NCBI GenBank assembly: GCA_030693705.1 | Contig: JAUYAB010000008.1 | Location: 124,001-188,000 of the forward strand | Direction: 5' to 3' | Origin: Ignavibacteria bacterium | GTDB lineage: Bacteria; Bacteroidota; Ignavibacteria; Ignavibacteriales; Ignavibacteriaceae | Length of the DNA stretch: 64,000 nucleotides | Part shown: piece by piece, positions 26,536 to 35,312 of the stretch | Position numbering within the stretch: position 1 is the stretch's first letter | Layout: every line of letters starts with the position of its first letter | The notes under the pieces: generated by a model | What the model saw: only the letters and a program-made list of their open reading frames with translations | The model's database searches: none | Told to the model about the DNA's origin: nothing | Made by a program: the position numbers and the translations under genes

Positions 26536-29500
26536 TTATTTTGTAAATATTTTCCGGAGAGATTGTTCAATCGCTTCTTTAAATTGAGTTAAATTAACCG
26601 GCTTTTGAAAAATATACTCAACCCCGAGATCATTGTATGCAAGTGTTTCGGGTTTCCCGACATCACCGCTTAAAACAATAATCTGCGGCTTTCCTTTTAT
26701 TGTTGAGAGCTTAAGTTTTTTTATTAATTCAATCCCGTTCATTTTTGGCATGTTGTGATCGCTAATTACAAGAGCTAACGAAGTTTCTTTTATAATTTCC
26801 CAGGCTTGCTCGCCGTCGTCCGCAAGAAGAATTTCATAATCAGGAATAAGACTTTTCAAAATTTTTGAATATAAAAGTCTGTCGGTTTTATTATCATCAA
26901 CTAATAAAATAGTTGCAGAGGCTTTTGGTAACGTGAACTTGAACGTTGTCCCTTTTCCAACTTTGCTTTCAACCCAAATTTTTCCCCCATGTTTTTCAAC
27001 AATTTCATACACCAGCGATAACCCTAAGCCGGTTCCTTTTTCTCCGGCGGTTCCTTCCGATGTAAATTTGGCATCGACGTCAAAAACCTTGGCTAAATTT
27101 TCTTTTGAAATTCCCGTACCGGTATCACTTACCCACACTTCAATAAATCGAGGAACGTCTGACTGCGCAAAATTTATTGAAATTGTTCCGCCTCTTTGTG
27201 TGAACTTCAAAGCGTTCGAGAGTAGGTTGCCGAATACTTGTGACAGAAGACTTTTATCTGCAAAAACATTAACTTCGTCGGTAACAAGATTTTCGAGTGT
27301 AATTCCTTTTTTAATTGCAAAGCCGGAAAGCGTCTCTAATGCTTTTTTAACACCTTCGTACAAATCAATTTTTGCAGGCTCAAATCTTATTCTCCCGGTT
27401 TGCAGTCGTGTCCAGTCTAACAATGAATTTACAAGCGCGAGCATGCTTTGGGCGGATTCCTGGATATAACCAATGTATTGCTTAGACTCTTCGGCGGAAA
27501 TTTCATCATCATTTAATAGAATGTCTGTAAATCCGAGGATTGAACTAAAAGGGGTACGAAGATCATGCGAAACGATTGAGATGAAGCGGTCTTTCGTATC
27601 GTTCAACTTTTTCAAATTGTCGGAAGATTTTTGAACTTCCTCTTCAGCTTTTTTTTGAATGGAAACATCGCTGATCAATCCGAACATTTTAAGAATTGCG
27701 CCATGCTGGTTACGGGTAACGGTAATTTTATTTTTTATCCAGACAAGATGTCCCTGTTTGTGAATAATTCTAAAGACAAGTTCTTCCGAGTTTTTATAAT
27801 AGTTATTGATGAACTTTCTCAGTTTTTCCTTCACCATTTTAAAATCATCGGGGAAGGTGATTTTGAAGAAGTGTCTTGTATCCTGCAAAAACTCTGATTG
27901 GGAGTAGCCGGTAATTTTTTCAATAGATGACGTGAAAAATGTGTAGCGCATATTATTGCCGTCACGTTCCGCCGTCCAAAGAGAGTCGTCTAAATTTTCA
28001 GTAATTGTTCTGTATCGTTCTTCAGACTCTTTAATTGCTTGCTGAACCCTCTTTCGTTCAGAAACATCGCGCGAGATGATAACAAAAAAGATGTCGTCTA
28101 TAAATTCAAAAGAAGTTACCGATACTTCAATATAATTTTTCGTTCCGTCTTTTTGTTTGCTGAGAAATTCATAATGATTCGGCGCTGTTTCTTTTCGCGC
28201 CCTTGCCTCGGTATATCCTTTTATTCTTTTATAATCGGATTCATCAACAAGGTTTAATGGATTGGAGCTGAGCAGATCATCTCCTTTTTCATATCCGAAT
28301 ATTTTTGCAAACGAGTTGTTCACAATTACAAATGAGTTGTCGGACTCAACCGCGATGCCGTCGTTTGAGGCTTCAAATATGGCGCGCATAAGCAAAAGTT
28401 CTTGCTCAAAAGCTTTCTTGGCTGTGATATCGGAAAAAATTCCACCGATATATTTTATTCTTTTTTGCGCGTCATAGGTAACTGAAAAATTTCCCAGCGC
28501 TTCAAGCGGTCTGCCGTCTTTCTTCACAAAGGTTAATTCGGCTGAATTGATTTTTCCCTGCACTATCTGCTTAATTGAAAATTTCTTTTGCAGCGATGGC
28601 GTTGCTTCGATTAGATCAAGGAGCTTTTTCTCGCTTAGGTCTTCTTCGGTAAAACCAAGCTCCTGATAAAAGGAGGGATTTGCATAAATGATCTTCCCCG
28701 ATTCTGAAAAATTGCAGATCAAATCTGTTGCGTTTTGAACGATGGAACGAAACCGTTCTTCAGAAAGCCGCAACGCTCTTTCCACTTCTATTTTTTCAGT
28801 GATATCAGCGCAGAGCACAACGTACATCGGTATAGAGACGCGATTTTTTGCCGCATAGAATGAAAGTTCAATTTCTCTTTTTTGTTTTTGTTTTGTGAGA
28901 AGCGATCCGTTCGTTTGATATTTCTCGCTTTCGCCTAAAAACGTAAATACCGAAAGCAGCGTAGTGCGGTCAACCGAAAGAAAGAATTTTTCAAACGGTT
29001 TATTATATACTTCGCTTTTGGAATAGCCGGTAAGTTTCTCGGCGGCTTTATTCCAAAAAATAATTTTTCCGTCTTCATTCAGCACAAGCAGGGCATCGCT
29101 CGATTTTTGCGTAATCGTTTCGTAAAACTGCAGTTCATCGATTTGTTGTTGCAGCAATTCCTGTTCTTTCATCCAACGCGAGATATCTTCAAAATAAAAA
29201 CAAATGAATTGAATTTCCCTTCTGCCCGAAAGCACCGGGAAAATTTGAATATCAAAAACGAACTCCTCCTCTTTATAATTAAACGAAGAGAGGAATGACG
29301 ACCGCGTTCTCGTTTCTTTAACTTCTTTTAATGATTGTTCTAAAGCTGCGAGCGATTCCTTTGGAAATATTTCTTGAATGGGCTGTTGAAGTATGTTGGT
29401 TTTCTTTTTGAAGAGCGTGTTGAAAAGTCTGCCGAATGCATAACTTATTGTTCCGTCAACCTGGGTTAGGATAAAAAGATTGTTAATGTCTTGAAGAATG

Positions 29501-29937
29501 GTATTAAAATTTTCACTTTGAAAAAAAAGACCCGCGTCTCTTGTTTCGGTTAAAACTTTTAAGTCTTCGGCAATAAGTATTCCTCCACTGAACAGTTCTC
29601 CATCAAAAAGAGCCGAGCATTTTATTGAAATAGATATTTCCCCGTCGTTAAACGTTTTTTGTCGTTTAAGTTCTTTCTCAAAAAAGCGTTGAACTTTTAT
29701 GTTTTTAATTTCATTCCGTATATCCCGCAAAAGTAAAAATTCTTCTTTCAAAAGATTTTTCCCAACCACATTTTCAAGAAACCTGGAATGCAATATTCCG
29801 AGGTTGGCGAAACAAGAATTAATATAACTTACGTTGTACCCGGAATCAAAAACAAGCACACCTACGGGCATCGCTTCCAACAAAGCACTCGATGTTACGT
29901 TTATTTGTTTTTCTTCTTTTTCCGAAATCGAAGACAT
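26536..29937 (-). CDS. Multi-PAS hybrid histidine kinase with C-terminal receiver
   Basis: ATG 29937 gives 1133 residues; an in-frame TTG nine codons earlier is less likely. The N-terminal part holds about six PAS-type repeats, including PVGVLVFDSGYNVSYIN, LLVLNEDGKIIFWNKAAEKLTGYS and LICNFSESGKIIYANPSF. They are followed by HisKA (ISIVSHDLRTPFSSILGF) and HATPase_c (NLLSNALKFTQRGG, DTGTGIS, KGTGLGLSLV). A receiver domain ends the protein, with ILLVDDNKTDR, the phospho-acceptor in LVISDHNMP, and the final IFQKPVN Lys. No membrane segment is evident, so it is probably cytoplasmic. The kinase core is a paralog of 14766-17381. No response-regulator gene is adjacent. Confidence 0.92.
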   Translation of the reverse strand: MSSISEKEEKQINVTSSALLEAMPVGVLVFDSGYNVSYINSCFANLGILHSRFLENVVGKNLLKEEFLLLRDIRNEIKNIKVQRFFEKELKRQKTFNDGEISISIKCSALFDGELFSGGILIAEDLKVLTETRDAGLFFQSENFNTILQDINNLFILTQVDGTISYAFGRLFNTLFKKKTNILQQPIQEIFPKESLAALEQSLKEVKETRTRSSFLSSFNYKEEEFVFDIQIFPVLSGRREIQFICFYFEDISRWMKEQELLQQQIDELQFYETITQKSSDALLVLNEDGKIIFWNKAAEKLTGYSKSEVYNKPFEKFFLSVDRTTLLSVFTFLGESEKYQTNGSLLTKQKQKREIELSFYAAKNRVSIPMYVVLCADITEKIEVERALRLSEERFRSIVQNATDLICNFSESGKIIYANPSFYQELGFTEEDLSEKKLLDLIEATPSLQKKFSIKQIVQGKINSAELTFVKKDGRPLEALGNFSVTYDAQKRIKYIGGIFSDITAKKAFEQELLLMRAIFEASNDGIAVESDNSFVIVNNSFAKIFGYEKGDDLLSSNPLNLVDESDYKRIKGYTEARARKETAPNHYEFLSKQKDGTKNYIEVSVTSFEFIDDIFFVIISRDVSERKRVQQAIKESEERYRTITENLDDSLWTAERDGNNMRYTFFTSSIEKITGYSQSEFLQDTRHFFKITFPDDFKMVKEKLRKFINNYYKNSEELVFRIIHKQGHLVWIKNKITVTRNQHGAILKMFGLISDVSIQKKAEEEVQKSSDNLKKLNDTKDRFISIVSHDLRTPFSSILGFTDILLNDDEISAEESKQYIGYIQESAQSMLALVNSLLDWTRLQTGRIRFEPAKIDLYEGVKKALETLSGFAIKKGITLENLVTDEVNVFADKSLLSQVFGNLLSNALKFTQRGGTISINFAQSDVPRFIEVWVSDTGTGISKENLAKVFDVDAKFTSEGTAGEKGTGLGLSLVYEIVEKHGGKIWVESKVGKGTTFKFTLPKASATILLVDDNKTDRLLYSKILKSLIPDYEILLADDGEQAWEIIKETSLALVISDHNMPKMNGIELIKKLKLSTIKGKPQIIVLSGDVGKPETLAYNDLGVEYIFQKPVNLTQFKEAIEQSLRKIFTK

Positions 29938-30123
29938 AAAGACAGTTCGCTTTTTTGTGTGCAAAATAGTAAAAAGTTTTCATATTTGTGTTTTGTGGTT
30001 TATGGTGGTGGAAATCATCCGCTCATTGCAAAACCCAAACAAGATTTATTCGATACGGAAACTTGTACATTGGCAGCCGGATTTATCTTTTTTATTTCAC
30101 TTTCCCGGTGTTTTAAATACACC

Positions 30124-30131
30124 TATATTTG
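30124..30131 (+). promoter_or_regulatory. Predicted -7 promoter box of the SPFH gene
   Basis: TATATTTG matches the Bacteroidota -7 consensus TAnnTTTG and ends 28 bases before the ATG at 30160. The -33 region (TTTCCC) is a weak match. Confidence 0.4.
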
Positions 30132-30159
30132 CAATTAAAATAAGAAGAAAGAGGATTGT

Positions 30160-31029
30160 ATGTTATTTTTAGTATCATTTGCCGCAGCTATAATTGCGTT
30201 AGTCGTTTACGTCAACGCTAAAAAACGGTTCAACAAATCGGAATCCACCTTTGCGTTTATCGGATTTATTGTTGCCGCAGTAATTTCTTTTATGCAGTGC
30301 TTTACCTTGATACCGGCGGGTTCGGTGGGTGTTATCGATTTTTTCGGAAACGTAAGTGATAACACGTTGAAGTCGGGAGTTAACTTTGTTAACCCTCTCG
30401 CAAACGTAATCAAGTTTAGCATCAAAACCCAAGAAATAAAAGAAGTCATGAATGTTCCTTCAAAAGAAGGTTTGAGCGTGCAGCTTGAGATCAGTTTGCT
30501 CTATCATTTAAATCCGGAAAACACTTTCGACATTTATAAATCTGTTGGAGAGAATTACGCGGAAATTATTTTGATTCCGCAATTCCGTTCCGTAGTGCGT
30601 GGAGTTACTGCAAGGTATGAAGCAAAAAGTTTGTACACTTCCGAACGCGAAGGACTTGCGAAGGAAATTGAACTTGAACTTGCAGGACTTGTTGCCAAGA
30701 GAGGAATAACGATTGAGAGTTCCCCGTTGCGCCAGATTGTTCTCCCGGCGGGATTGACCGCTTCAATAGAAGAGAAGCTAAAGGCAGAACAAGAAAGTCA
30801 GCGGATGCAGTTTATTCTTTTAAAAGAAAAACAAGAAGCAGATAGAAAACGGATCGAAGCTCAAGGTATCGCCGATTTCCAAAAAATAGTTTCAATGGGA
30901 TTGAACGACCAACTGTTAAAATGGAAGGGAATTGAAGCAACGGAAAAATTAGCCGGTTCAAATAATTCTAAAATTGTAGTTATCGGTTCCGGTAAAGACG
31001 GCTTGCCGTTAATACTTGGCGGGAATTAA
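30160..31029 (+). CDS. SPFH/Band 7 (prohibitin-like) membrane protein
   Basis: The 289 residues start with two hydrophobic segments (residues 1-18 and about 27-50) and continue with a prohibitin-type SPFH domain: LIPAGSVGVIDFFGNVSDNTLKSGVNFVNP, then VPSKEGLSVQLEISLLYHLNPENT and IIRSVVRGVTARYEAKSLYTSERE-like blocks. A C-terminal charged helix (EEKLKAEQESQRMQFILLKEKQEADRKRIEAQGIADF) is the usual oligomerisation coiled coil. Such proteins form ring-like membrane scaffolds and often modulate FtsH-type proteases. The gene is monocistronic: a strong bidirectional terminator follows at 31076. Confidence 0.92.
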   Translation: MLFLVSFAAAIIALVVYVNAKKRFNKSESTFAFIGFIVAAVISFMQCFTLIPAGSVGVIDFFGNVSDNTLKSGVNFVNPLANVIKFSIKTQEIKEVMNVPSKEGLSVQLEISLLYHLNPENTFDIYKSVGENYAEIILIPQFRSVVRGVTARYEAKSLYTSEREGLAKEIELELAGLVAKRGITIESSPLRQIVLPAGLTASIEEKLKAEQESQRMQFILLKEKQEADRKRIEAQGIADFQKIVSMGLNDQLLKWKGIEATEKLAGSNNSKIVVIGSGKDGLPLILGGN

Positions 31030-31075
31030 AATAACCCGAATCAATAACTCTTAAAGACATTGCTTCATTAAAAAT

Positions 31076-31105
31076 AAAAACGCTCCTTAAAAAAGGAGCG
31101 TTTTT
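31076..31105. terminator. Bidirectional intrinsic terminator between two convergent genes
   Basis: AAAAACGCTCCTT and AAGGAGCGTTTTT form a 13-bp stem around a four-A loop. The A-tract on one side and T-tract on the other make it functional in both directions, ending the SPFH gene (plus) and the Ig-like lipoprotein gene (minus). Confidence 0.92.
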
Positions 31106-31121
31106 GTTAAACATCTCTCTC

Positions 31122-32507
31122 TTAGTTCGGTCTTGTTACAAATGAAAATGAATAAGGCAACTTCATTCTATTCCCATACATATCCGTGACCGTTGAAGCA
31201 ATGGTAACGGTATATTTTGTATTTGCTTGAAGCGCCGAACCGGGCGTAAATTTAACCTGGTTCATTTGCTCATACGGGCTATAACCTCCGTATGAAAATG
31301 TGCCGCTCGCTTGCGGTGATATTGAGATCGCTGTTTTTGCCGAAGATAACGTAACAAAGTTATTGAAGTTTATGCTAATCGCTTCTGTCGGTGAAATAAA
31401 CAACTGCCCATTATTAGGAGAAGTGCTTTCAATATTTAGCGGAGCGGTTCTGAATGAGAACGTGAATTCATGCCCGATCTCAACTCCATCTTTATCTTTA
31501 GCGGTTTTATCAATTGTAACGGTGATTGTTGTATCGGATAAAAACGGACCGCCCGTGTAAATACGAAGTTTATTTTCTTCCGGCCAGAGAAAAACTGCGT
31601 TCATTTGCGGCGACACGTGAGTTGCCGTTTCAACCGATGATTTATCCATCCTCCTCGGAAAAGCAACGGTAATACCGCTATAATTATAACTTAAAGGCGA
31701 AACATCAATATCTCCGTGAACCGGATCAGTTAATATTCCATTTTGCGAGGAATATGATTGAACGGTTTTAAAATTAAAGTTAAGAGGAAAGCGTAAAAAA
31801 TTTCCTGACGTGTCTTTTGCGGTAGTGTTTAACGTTATGGTGTAAGCGGTATCCTGGTATGAGTCTTTTCTTGCAAACGAATAAGTTACGGAAGAAACTT
31901 TACTAAACGTTGTTATTGTTGCTCCATTATCATAACCGGTTTTCGAATCGGAAAACCATCCATCCATCGGCGCCCTGGTATAATTTCCCCAATAAAAAAT
32001 TCCATCAACCGCCGGTTGAACTGAAAAGGCTTTTTCAACACTTTCTCTATCCATCGGATGCGTAAAAAGAATTGAAACCGTTATTCTGCCGTATCTCCAA
32101 TCATAAACTATCTCGCTGTTGTTTTCAGGGTAAAACGAATCTACCAGATCGGGGACGGTTGAAAGATCGACTTCGCCAAAATAAGTGATACCTCCGCCAT
32201 CTAAAAAGACATTTGCCTTTGAATAAATACGGAAGTTTTCTGCGCGGATAGTAACATCATAATTCCCTTTACGGAGATCGCGGAAAGTAAATGATCCGTC
32301 AACCGGATTTATTGCCACAGAATCGACAGGAGAAACCTGGCTGACGATTACCATCGCATTGCTGTTCTTCTGAATTACTTTCCCGACAAGGTCTGCATGA
32401 AGAAGATCGTTCGTAAACTCTTTCGGAATTTGCTGTTCAACGATTGTTTCCTTACATCCGAAGAAGAAGAGAAGAAGAAATGTAAGAAGATATATTGTTG
32501 TTTTCAT
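31122..32507 (-). CDS. Lipoprotein with Big_5-type Ig-like domains
   Basis: The 461-residue protein begins with a lipoprotein signal (MKTTIYLLTFLLLFFFGC, Cys 18). A carboxypeptidase-regulatory-like beta domain follows (about residues 35-115, with FTFRDLRKGNYDVTIRA), then three Big_5/SbsA-type Ig-like repeats. Each repeat shows the same elements: a FTHPMDRESVEKAFSVQP-like block, a later strand with YTITLNTTAKDTSGN, and the FNNFVTLSSAKTAISISPQ equivalent in the last repeat. It is probably anchored in the outer membrane and faces outward or the periplasm. No enzymatic motif is seen; binding or surface-scaffold roles are guesses. Confidence 0.82.
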   Translation of the reverse strand: MKTTIYLLTFLLLFFFGCKETIVEQQIPKEFTNDLLHADLVGKVIQKNSNAMVIVSQVSPVDSVAINPVDGSFTFRDLRKGNYDVTIRAENFRIYSKANVFLDGGGITYFGEVDLSTVPDLVDSFYPENNSEIVYDWRYGRITVSILFTHPMDRESVEKAFSVQPAVDGIFYWGNYTRAPMDGWFSDSKTGYDNGATITTFSKVSSVTYSFARKDSYQDTAYTITLNTTAKDTSGNFLRFPLNFNFKTVQSYSSQNGILTDPVHGDIDVSPLSYNYSGITVAFPRRMDKSSVETATHVSPQMNAVFLWPEENKLRIYTGGPFLSDTTITVTIDKTAKDKDGVEIGHEFTFSFRTAPLNIESTSPNNGQLFISPTEAISINFNNFVTLSSAKTAISISPQASGTFSYGGYSPYEQMNQVKFTPGSALQANTKYTVTIASTVTDMYGNRMKLPYSFSFVTRPN

Positions 32508-32654
32508 AATAAATCCTCTCTGTTGTTATTGAGAACTTAGTAAAAAATGCCTTTGAAAGGTAACCAGTTAAAAAACAGATGTCAAGCTAAAAATGAATGT
32601 TAGCATCGGAAACCCGTTAATCATCAGAGATGCATTTCACGCATGAATATTTTC

Positions 32655-32867
32655 TTAAGGAAGTTTTTCATACTTTTTCATAATGCTTTCCCACGTTGCA
32701 ACATCAAGTTGTTCAGATTCATCGATCAACATAATCGGAATGTCGTTTTCAATCCTATAGCGTCTGCGGGTGGTTTTATCGGTTGAGACGAGAAAATCGC
32801 CGTCTAAAACTAAATCGGCTTTGGTTTCCGGGCAGCATAAAATATCAAGTAATTCTTGACTGATCAT
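32655..32867 (-). CDS. Trm112-family (UPF0434/YcaR-like) small protein
   Basis: The 70-residue protein has LLDILCCPETKADLVLDGDFLVST, then RRRYRIENDIPIMLIDES, which is the pattern of the bacterial YcaR/Trm112-like family (LLDILACPxCKGxL, then AYPIRDGIPVML). The second Cys of the usual CPxC knuckle is Thr here, so zinc binding may be lost. The family's bacterial function is not settled; eukaryotic Trm112 activates methyltransferases. It stands between two larger exported-protein genes. A hairpin terminator for the upstream gene lies at 32896-32931. Confidence 0.8.
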   Translation of the reverse strand: MISQELLDILCCPETKADLVLDGDFLVSTDKTTRRRYRIENDIPIMLIDESEQLDVATWESIMKKYEKLP

Positions 32868-32895
32868 ATTCTTCCTAATTCGTTTTCTTTAAAAT

Positions 32896-32931
32896 AAAAA
32901 CATTCCGCTTCGTTACCAACGGAATGTTTTT
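32896..32931. terminator. Intrinsic terminator between the outer-membrane protein and the Trm112-like genes
   Basis: AAAAACATTCCG at 32896-32907 pairs with CGGAATGTTTTT at 32920-32931 around a 12-base loop. The A/T tracts allow termination of leftward transcripts from the 33872 gene. Confidence 0.85.
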
Positions 32932-32978
32932 GAGGTCACTAACTAAATCCGTCGAGGAGGCGGATATAAGGAGGATAG

Positions 32979-33872
32979 TTAGAAAATAAATGTTACGCCG
33001 AACTTGAATGAATCAGTCATAAACGGAGCCGGTGTGTTGAACGGCCAATTCATTTTGTCTTTTCGTAATTCATAAATACCGTAAGACAAGCCGTTCTTTA
33101 AAAGAAAATTTATTACCGGCGCCGCCATTGGTGTTGAATCCAAGATTTTATCGACAAATTCATCTACCATTGATTGTGCGGCAACTTCGATAATCGCACC
33201 GCCTGCCCATTTCCAAAATAACCATCTTGGAAAAATCTGAGCGCGTTCATAGGAAGCGCTAAGAACAAGTTGTGGAATGATCTGAATTTTCATTCCCGCT
33301 TCTGTTTTTTGTCCGTATCTAAACGCATCTCTAAACATGTTCAGGGAAAGACTGTCGGCAATATCCGGAATAGGATTGTCTATTTTCAATCGGGAAAGAG
33401 TGAAAGCGTTCCCATTATAAAAAATGATCGCGGATTTTTGACTTGGCTTGTAACCGTAGCCATTATCCCAGCCTGCAGCAAAGCGCCACATATCGCCGTC
33501 CAGATCTGAAGAGACAGAATTTTTTGCTAATTTATAGGAGATATTAGAAATACCAAAATAATGGCTTTTGTATCTCATTATACTTTCAACGTTCGAAACG
33601 TTATTCTCGTTTGTGTATCCGAGTTTCAGTTCGGCGAGATTCGCTTTGTTAAATTTTCCAGTTAAAAGATTTAACGAGTTCTTAGCGATCCCATAATTCA
33701 TTTCGATGGTAGGATTCCCGTGAAGATGAAAATCTATATTAAAATTATGGTACGTTTCATCGTCATCATCAAACCAATCGCCATCATCTTCATCTTCCTG
33801 CGCTTGGGCTGTTATGCTTACAAAAAGAACCAGTAACGAAAAAATTGAATATTTAAGTAACTTAAGTGACAT
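32979..33872 (-). CDS. Exported protein of unknown function, probably outer-membrane associated
   Basis: I do not recognise the family. The 297 residues have a signal peptide (MSLKLLKYSIFSLLVLFVSITAQAQ) followed by an acidic run (EDEDDGDWFDDDDE). The remainder alternates polar and hydrophobic residues in strand-like fashion (NIDFHLHGNPTIEMNYGI, LAELKLGYTNEN, LVLSASYERAQIFPRW) and ends DSFKFGVTFIF with a terminal Phe, as in barrel proteins. A hydrophobic helix lies near residues 225-240 (WKWAGGAIIEVAAQS). The acidic run could bind metal ions; this is only inference. It is transcribed toward the Trm112-like gene but separated from it by a terminator. Confidence 0.55.
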   Translation of the reverse strand: MSLKLLKYSIFSLLVLFVSITAQAQEDEDDGDWFDDDDETYHNFNIDFHLHGNPTIEMNYGIAKNSLNLLTGKFNKANLAELKLGYTNENNVSNVESIMRYKSHYFGISNISYKLAKNSVSSDLDGDMWRFAAGWDNGYGYKPSQKSAIIFYNGNAFTLSRLKIDNPIPDIADSLSLNMFRDAFRYGQKTEAGMKIQIIPQLVLSASYERAQIFPRWLFWKWAGGAIIEVAAQSMVDEFVDKILDSTPMAAPVINFLLKNGLSYGIYELRKDKMNWPFNTPAPFMTDSFKFGVTFIF

Positions 33873-34114
33873 AGAGACTCCGATTTGTTTTTATAAAATG
33901 CTAACAAGCAAAGTGCCAAAGTTTTTCACATGCAATGTTAGCTTATTTTTTCTTTTTAAGACTTTTTTCTGTGATGAATGGTTACATTTAGTCGATAAAT
34001 GTTCAATTACCATTATCAAACGAATATCGGATTCCACTAAATTGGACACGGTTGCTCGTTTTATAAGTCAATTACCAAATAATTTTGCCGTTTTAGAGAA
34101 AGTGAAATATTCTT

Positions 34115-34122
34115 TATTTTTG
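34115..34122 (+). promoter_or_regulatory. Predicted -7 promoter box of mscL
   Basis: TATTTTTG matches the Bacteroidota -7 consensus TAnnTTTG and ends 41 bases before the mscL ATG. It lies in a 291-base gap between divergent genes (33873-34163) in which nothing else was recognised. Confidence 0.4.
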
Positions 34123-34163
34123 CCAAACAATTGTTAAAAACAAAAGGGAAGACTGCAACTTCT

Positions 34164-34628
34164 ATGAATAAAATACTTAAAGAATTTCGCGAATTTGTTT
34201 TGCGCGGAAACGTAATTGATATGGCCGTCGGTATTATCGTCGGCGCCTCTTTCGGAAAAATTGTTTCATCATTGGTTAACGATGTTTTGATGCCGCCGTT
34301 AGGATTGCTTTTGGGCAAAGTTGATTTCTCAAACATTTATATTAATCTTTCCGGAAAAAGTTTCGACTCGCTTTCAGCCGCAAAAGCCGCGGGTGCGCCA
34401 ACCATCAACATCGGATTGTTCCTGAATAACGTTTTTGATTTTACTATTGTAGCGTTTGCTCTCTTCTTTACGATAAAACAAATAAATATTTTACGCAGCC
34501 AGCAAAAGAAAGATGAACCAAAACCGGCGGAGACCGCACCGACAAAAAAGCATTGCGCTTACTGTTTTTTTGAAATTCCGGTTGAAGCTGTTAAGTGCGG
34601 TCATTGCGGCTCTGATTTGAAAATATAA
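34164..34628 (+). CDS. mscL: Large-conductance mechanosensitive channel MscL with C-terminal zinc ribbon
   Basis: MscL opens under membrane tension and releases solutes during hypo-osmotic shock. ATG 34164 (154 residues) gives the canonical start MNKILKEFREFVLRGNVIDMAVGIIVGASFGK, with the gating helix TM1; the frame extends 11 codons upstream without family character. The second membrane helix is around residues 75-98 (GLFLNNVFDFTIVAFALFFTIK). The C-terminal cytoplasmic bundle is followed by a zinc-ribbon CAYCFFEIPVEAVKCGHCGSDL (four Cys), which E. coli MscL lacks. The next gene, for a HEAGH membrane protein, starts 22 bases downstream and is probably co-transcribed. Confidence 0.94.
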   Translation: MNKILKEFREFVLRGNVIDMAVGIIVGASFGKIVSSLVNDVLMPPLGLLLGKVDFSNIYINLSGKSFDSLSAAKAAGAPTINIGLFLNNVFDFTIVAFALFFTIKQINILRSQQKKDEPKPAETAPTKKHCAYCFFEIPVEAVKCGHCGSDLKI

Positions 34629-34650
34629 AAACAACAGAAGAAATTATTTT

Positions 34651-35130
34651 ATGGCGGATTTTTTTAAACGTTGGATTTTTTCACTGCTGCTTATTCCCGT
34701 ATGCGTCTATTTTGTTTTGCACCGGGGAGAATACACGCTGCTCGATAATTTTCATCTCATTGTGCATGAAGCGGGACATTTGTTCTTCTCATTCTTCGGC
34801 ACCTTTGTTCAATTTCTCGGCGGTACATTGATGCAGTTAATTATTCCCGTTTTGCTTTTGATCGTCTTTTATAAATCTGCTATGCCGAAAGGAATGCAGA
34901 TTTCTTTCTTTCTGCTTGGGCACAGCCTCATCAACGTTTCTGTTTATGCCGCAGATGCGAGGACTCAAGTACTTCCGCTGCTTGGTAATGGCAAACATGA
35001 TTGGAATTATTTACTGAATGAAATGAATTTGCTTAACTTTGATGAGCAAGTCGGATATGTTTTTTTCAGTCTTGCAATTTTATTTTTTGTTATAGCGGTT
35101 ATCTTTCCGGCGCACAGTATGGCTGAATAA
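34651..35130 (+). CDS. Membrane protein with HEAGH metalloprotease-like motif
   Basis: The 159-residue protein has about four membrane segments (residues 8-24, 46-72, 82-100 and 133-152). Residues 39-43 read HEAGH, which has the HExxH form of zinc metallopeptidases such as M50 site-2 proteases. It lies just before a glycine-rich hydrophobic stretch (FGTFVQFLGGTLMQL). A second conserved-looking block is GNGKHDWNYLLNEMNLL near residue 112; its His or Asp could be a third metal ligand. No PDZ domain or NPDG motif is present. It follows mscL by 22 bases. Proteolysis is plausible but not shown. Confidence 0.6.
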   Translation: MADFFKRWIFSLLLIPVCVYFVLHRGEYTLLDNFHLIVHEAGHLFFSFFGTFVQFLGGTLMQLIIPVLLLIVFYKSAMPKGMQISFFLLGHSLINVSVYAADARTQVLPLLGNGKHDWNYLLNEMNLLNFDEQVGYVFFSLAILFFVIAVIFPAHSMAE

Positions 35131-35149
35131 GTTATTAGGCGCTATTGAA

Positions 35150-35254
35150 AATTCGTCTTAATCATAATCGTAAACATAATCTTACTCATTTTTATAGCAT
35201 AGCAGATTCAGCCAATGGTTAACAAGTAAGAAAAAGATTAGGATTAAGAAATCG
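35150..35254. repeat. Imperfect inverted repeat, CTTAATCATAATC family (copy 1)
   Basis: A left arm rich in CTTAATCATAATC and CTTACTC (35150-35187) faces a right arm with AAGTAAG and GATTAGGATTAAG (35224-35254). The same arms occur at 52891-52973, so this is a dispersed family rather than a single terminator. It also ends the 35130 gene. Confidence 0.7.
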
Positions 35255-35312
35255 ACTTTTTCTTTCTGAATAAAATATTTTACTAATTTTTATAACATAA
35301 CTCAAATATCTA

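Noticed and set aside
26933-27469. 178-codon open frame opposite the hybrid kinase
   Set aside because: Lies entirely inside the HATPase-coding region on the other strand; composition is that of a reverse-frame shadow.
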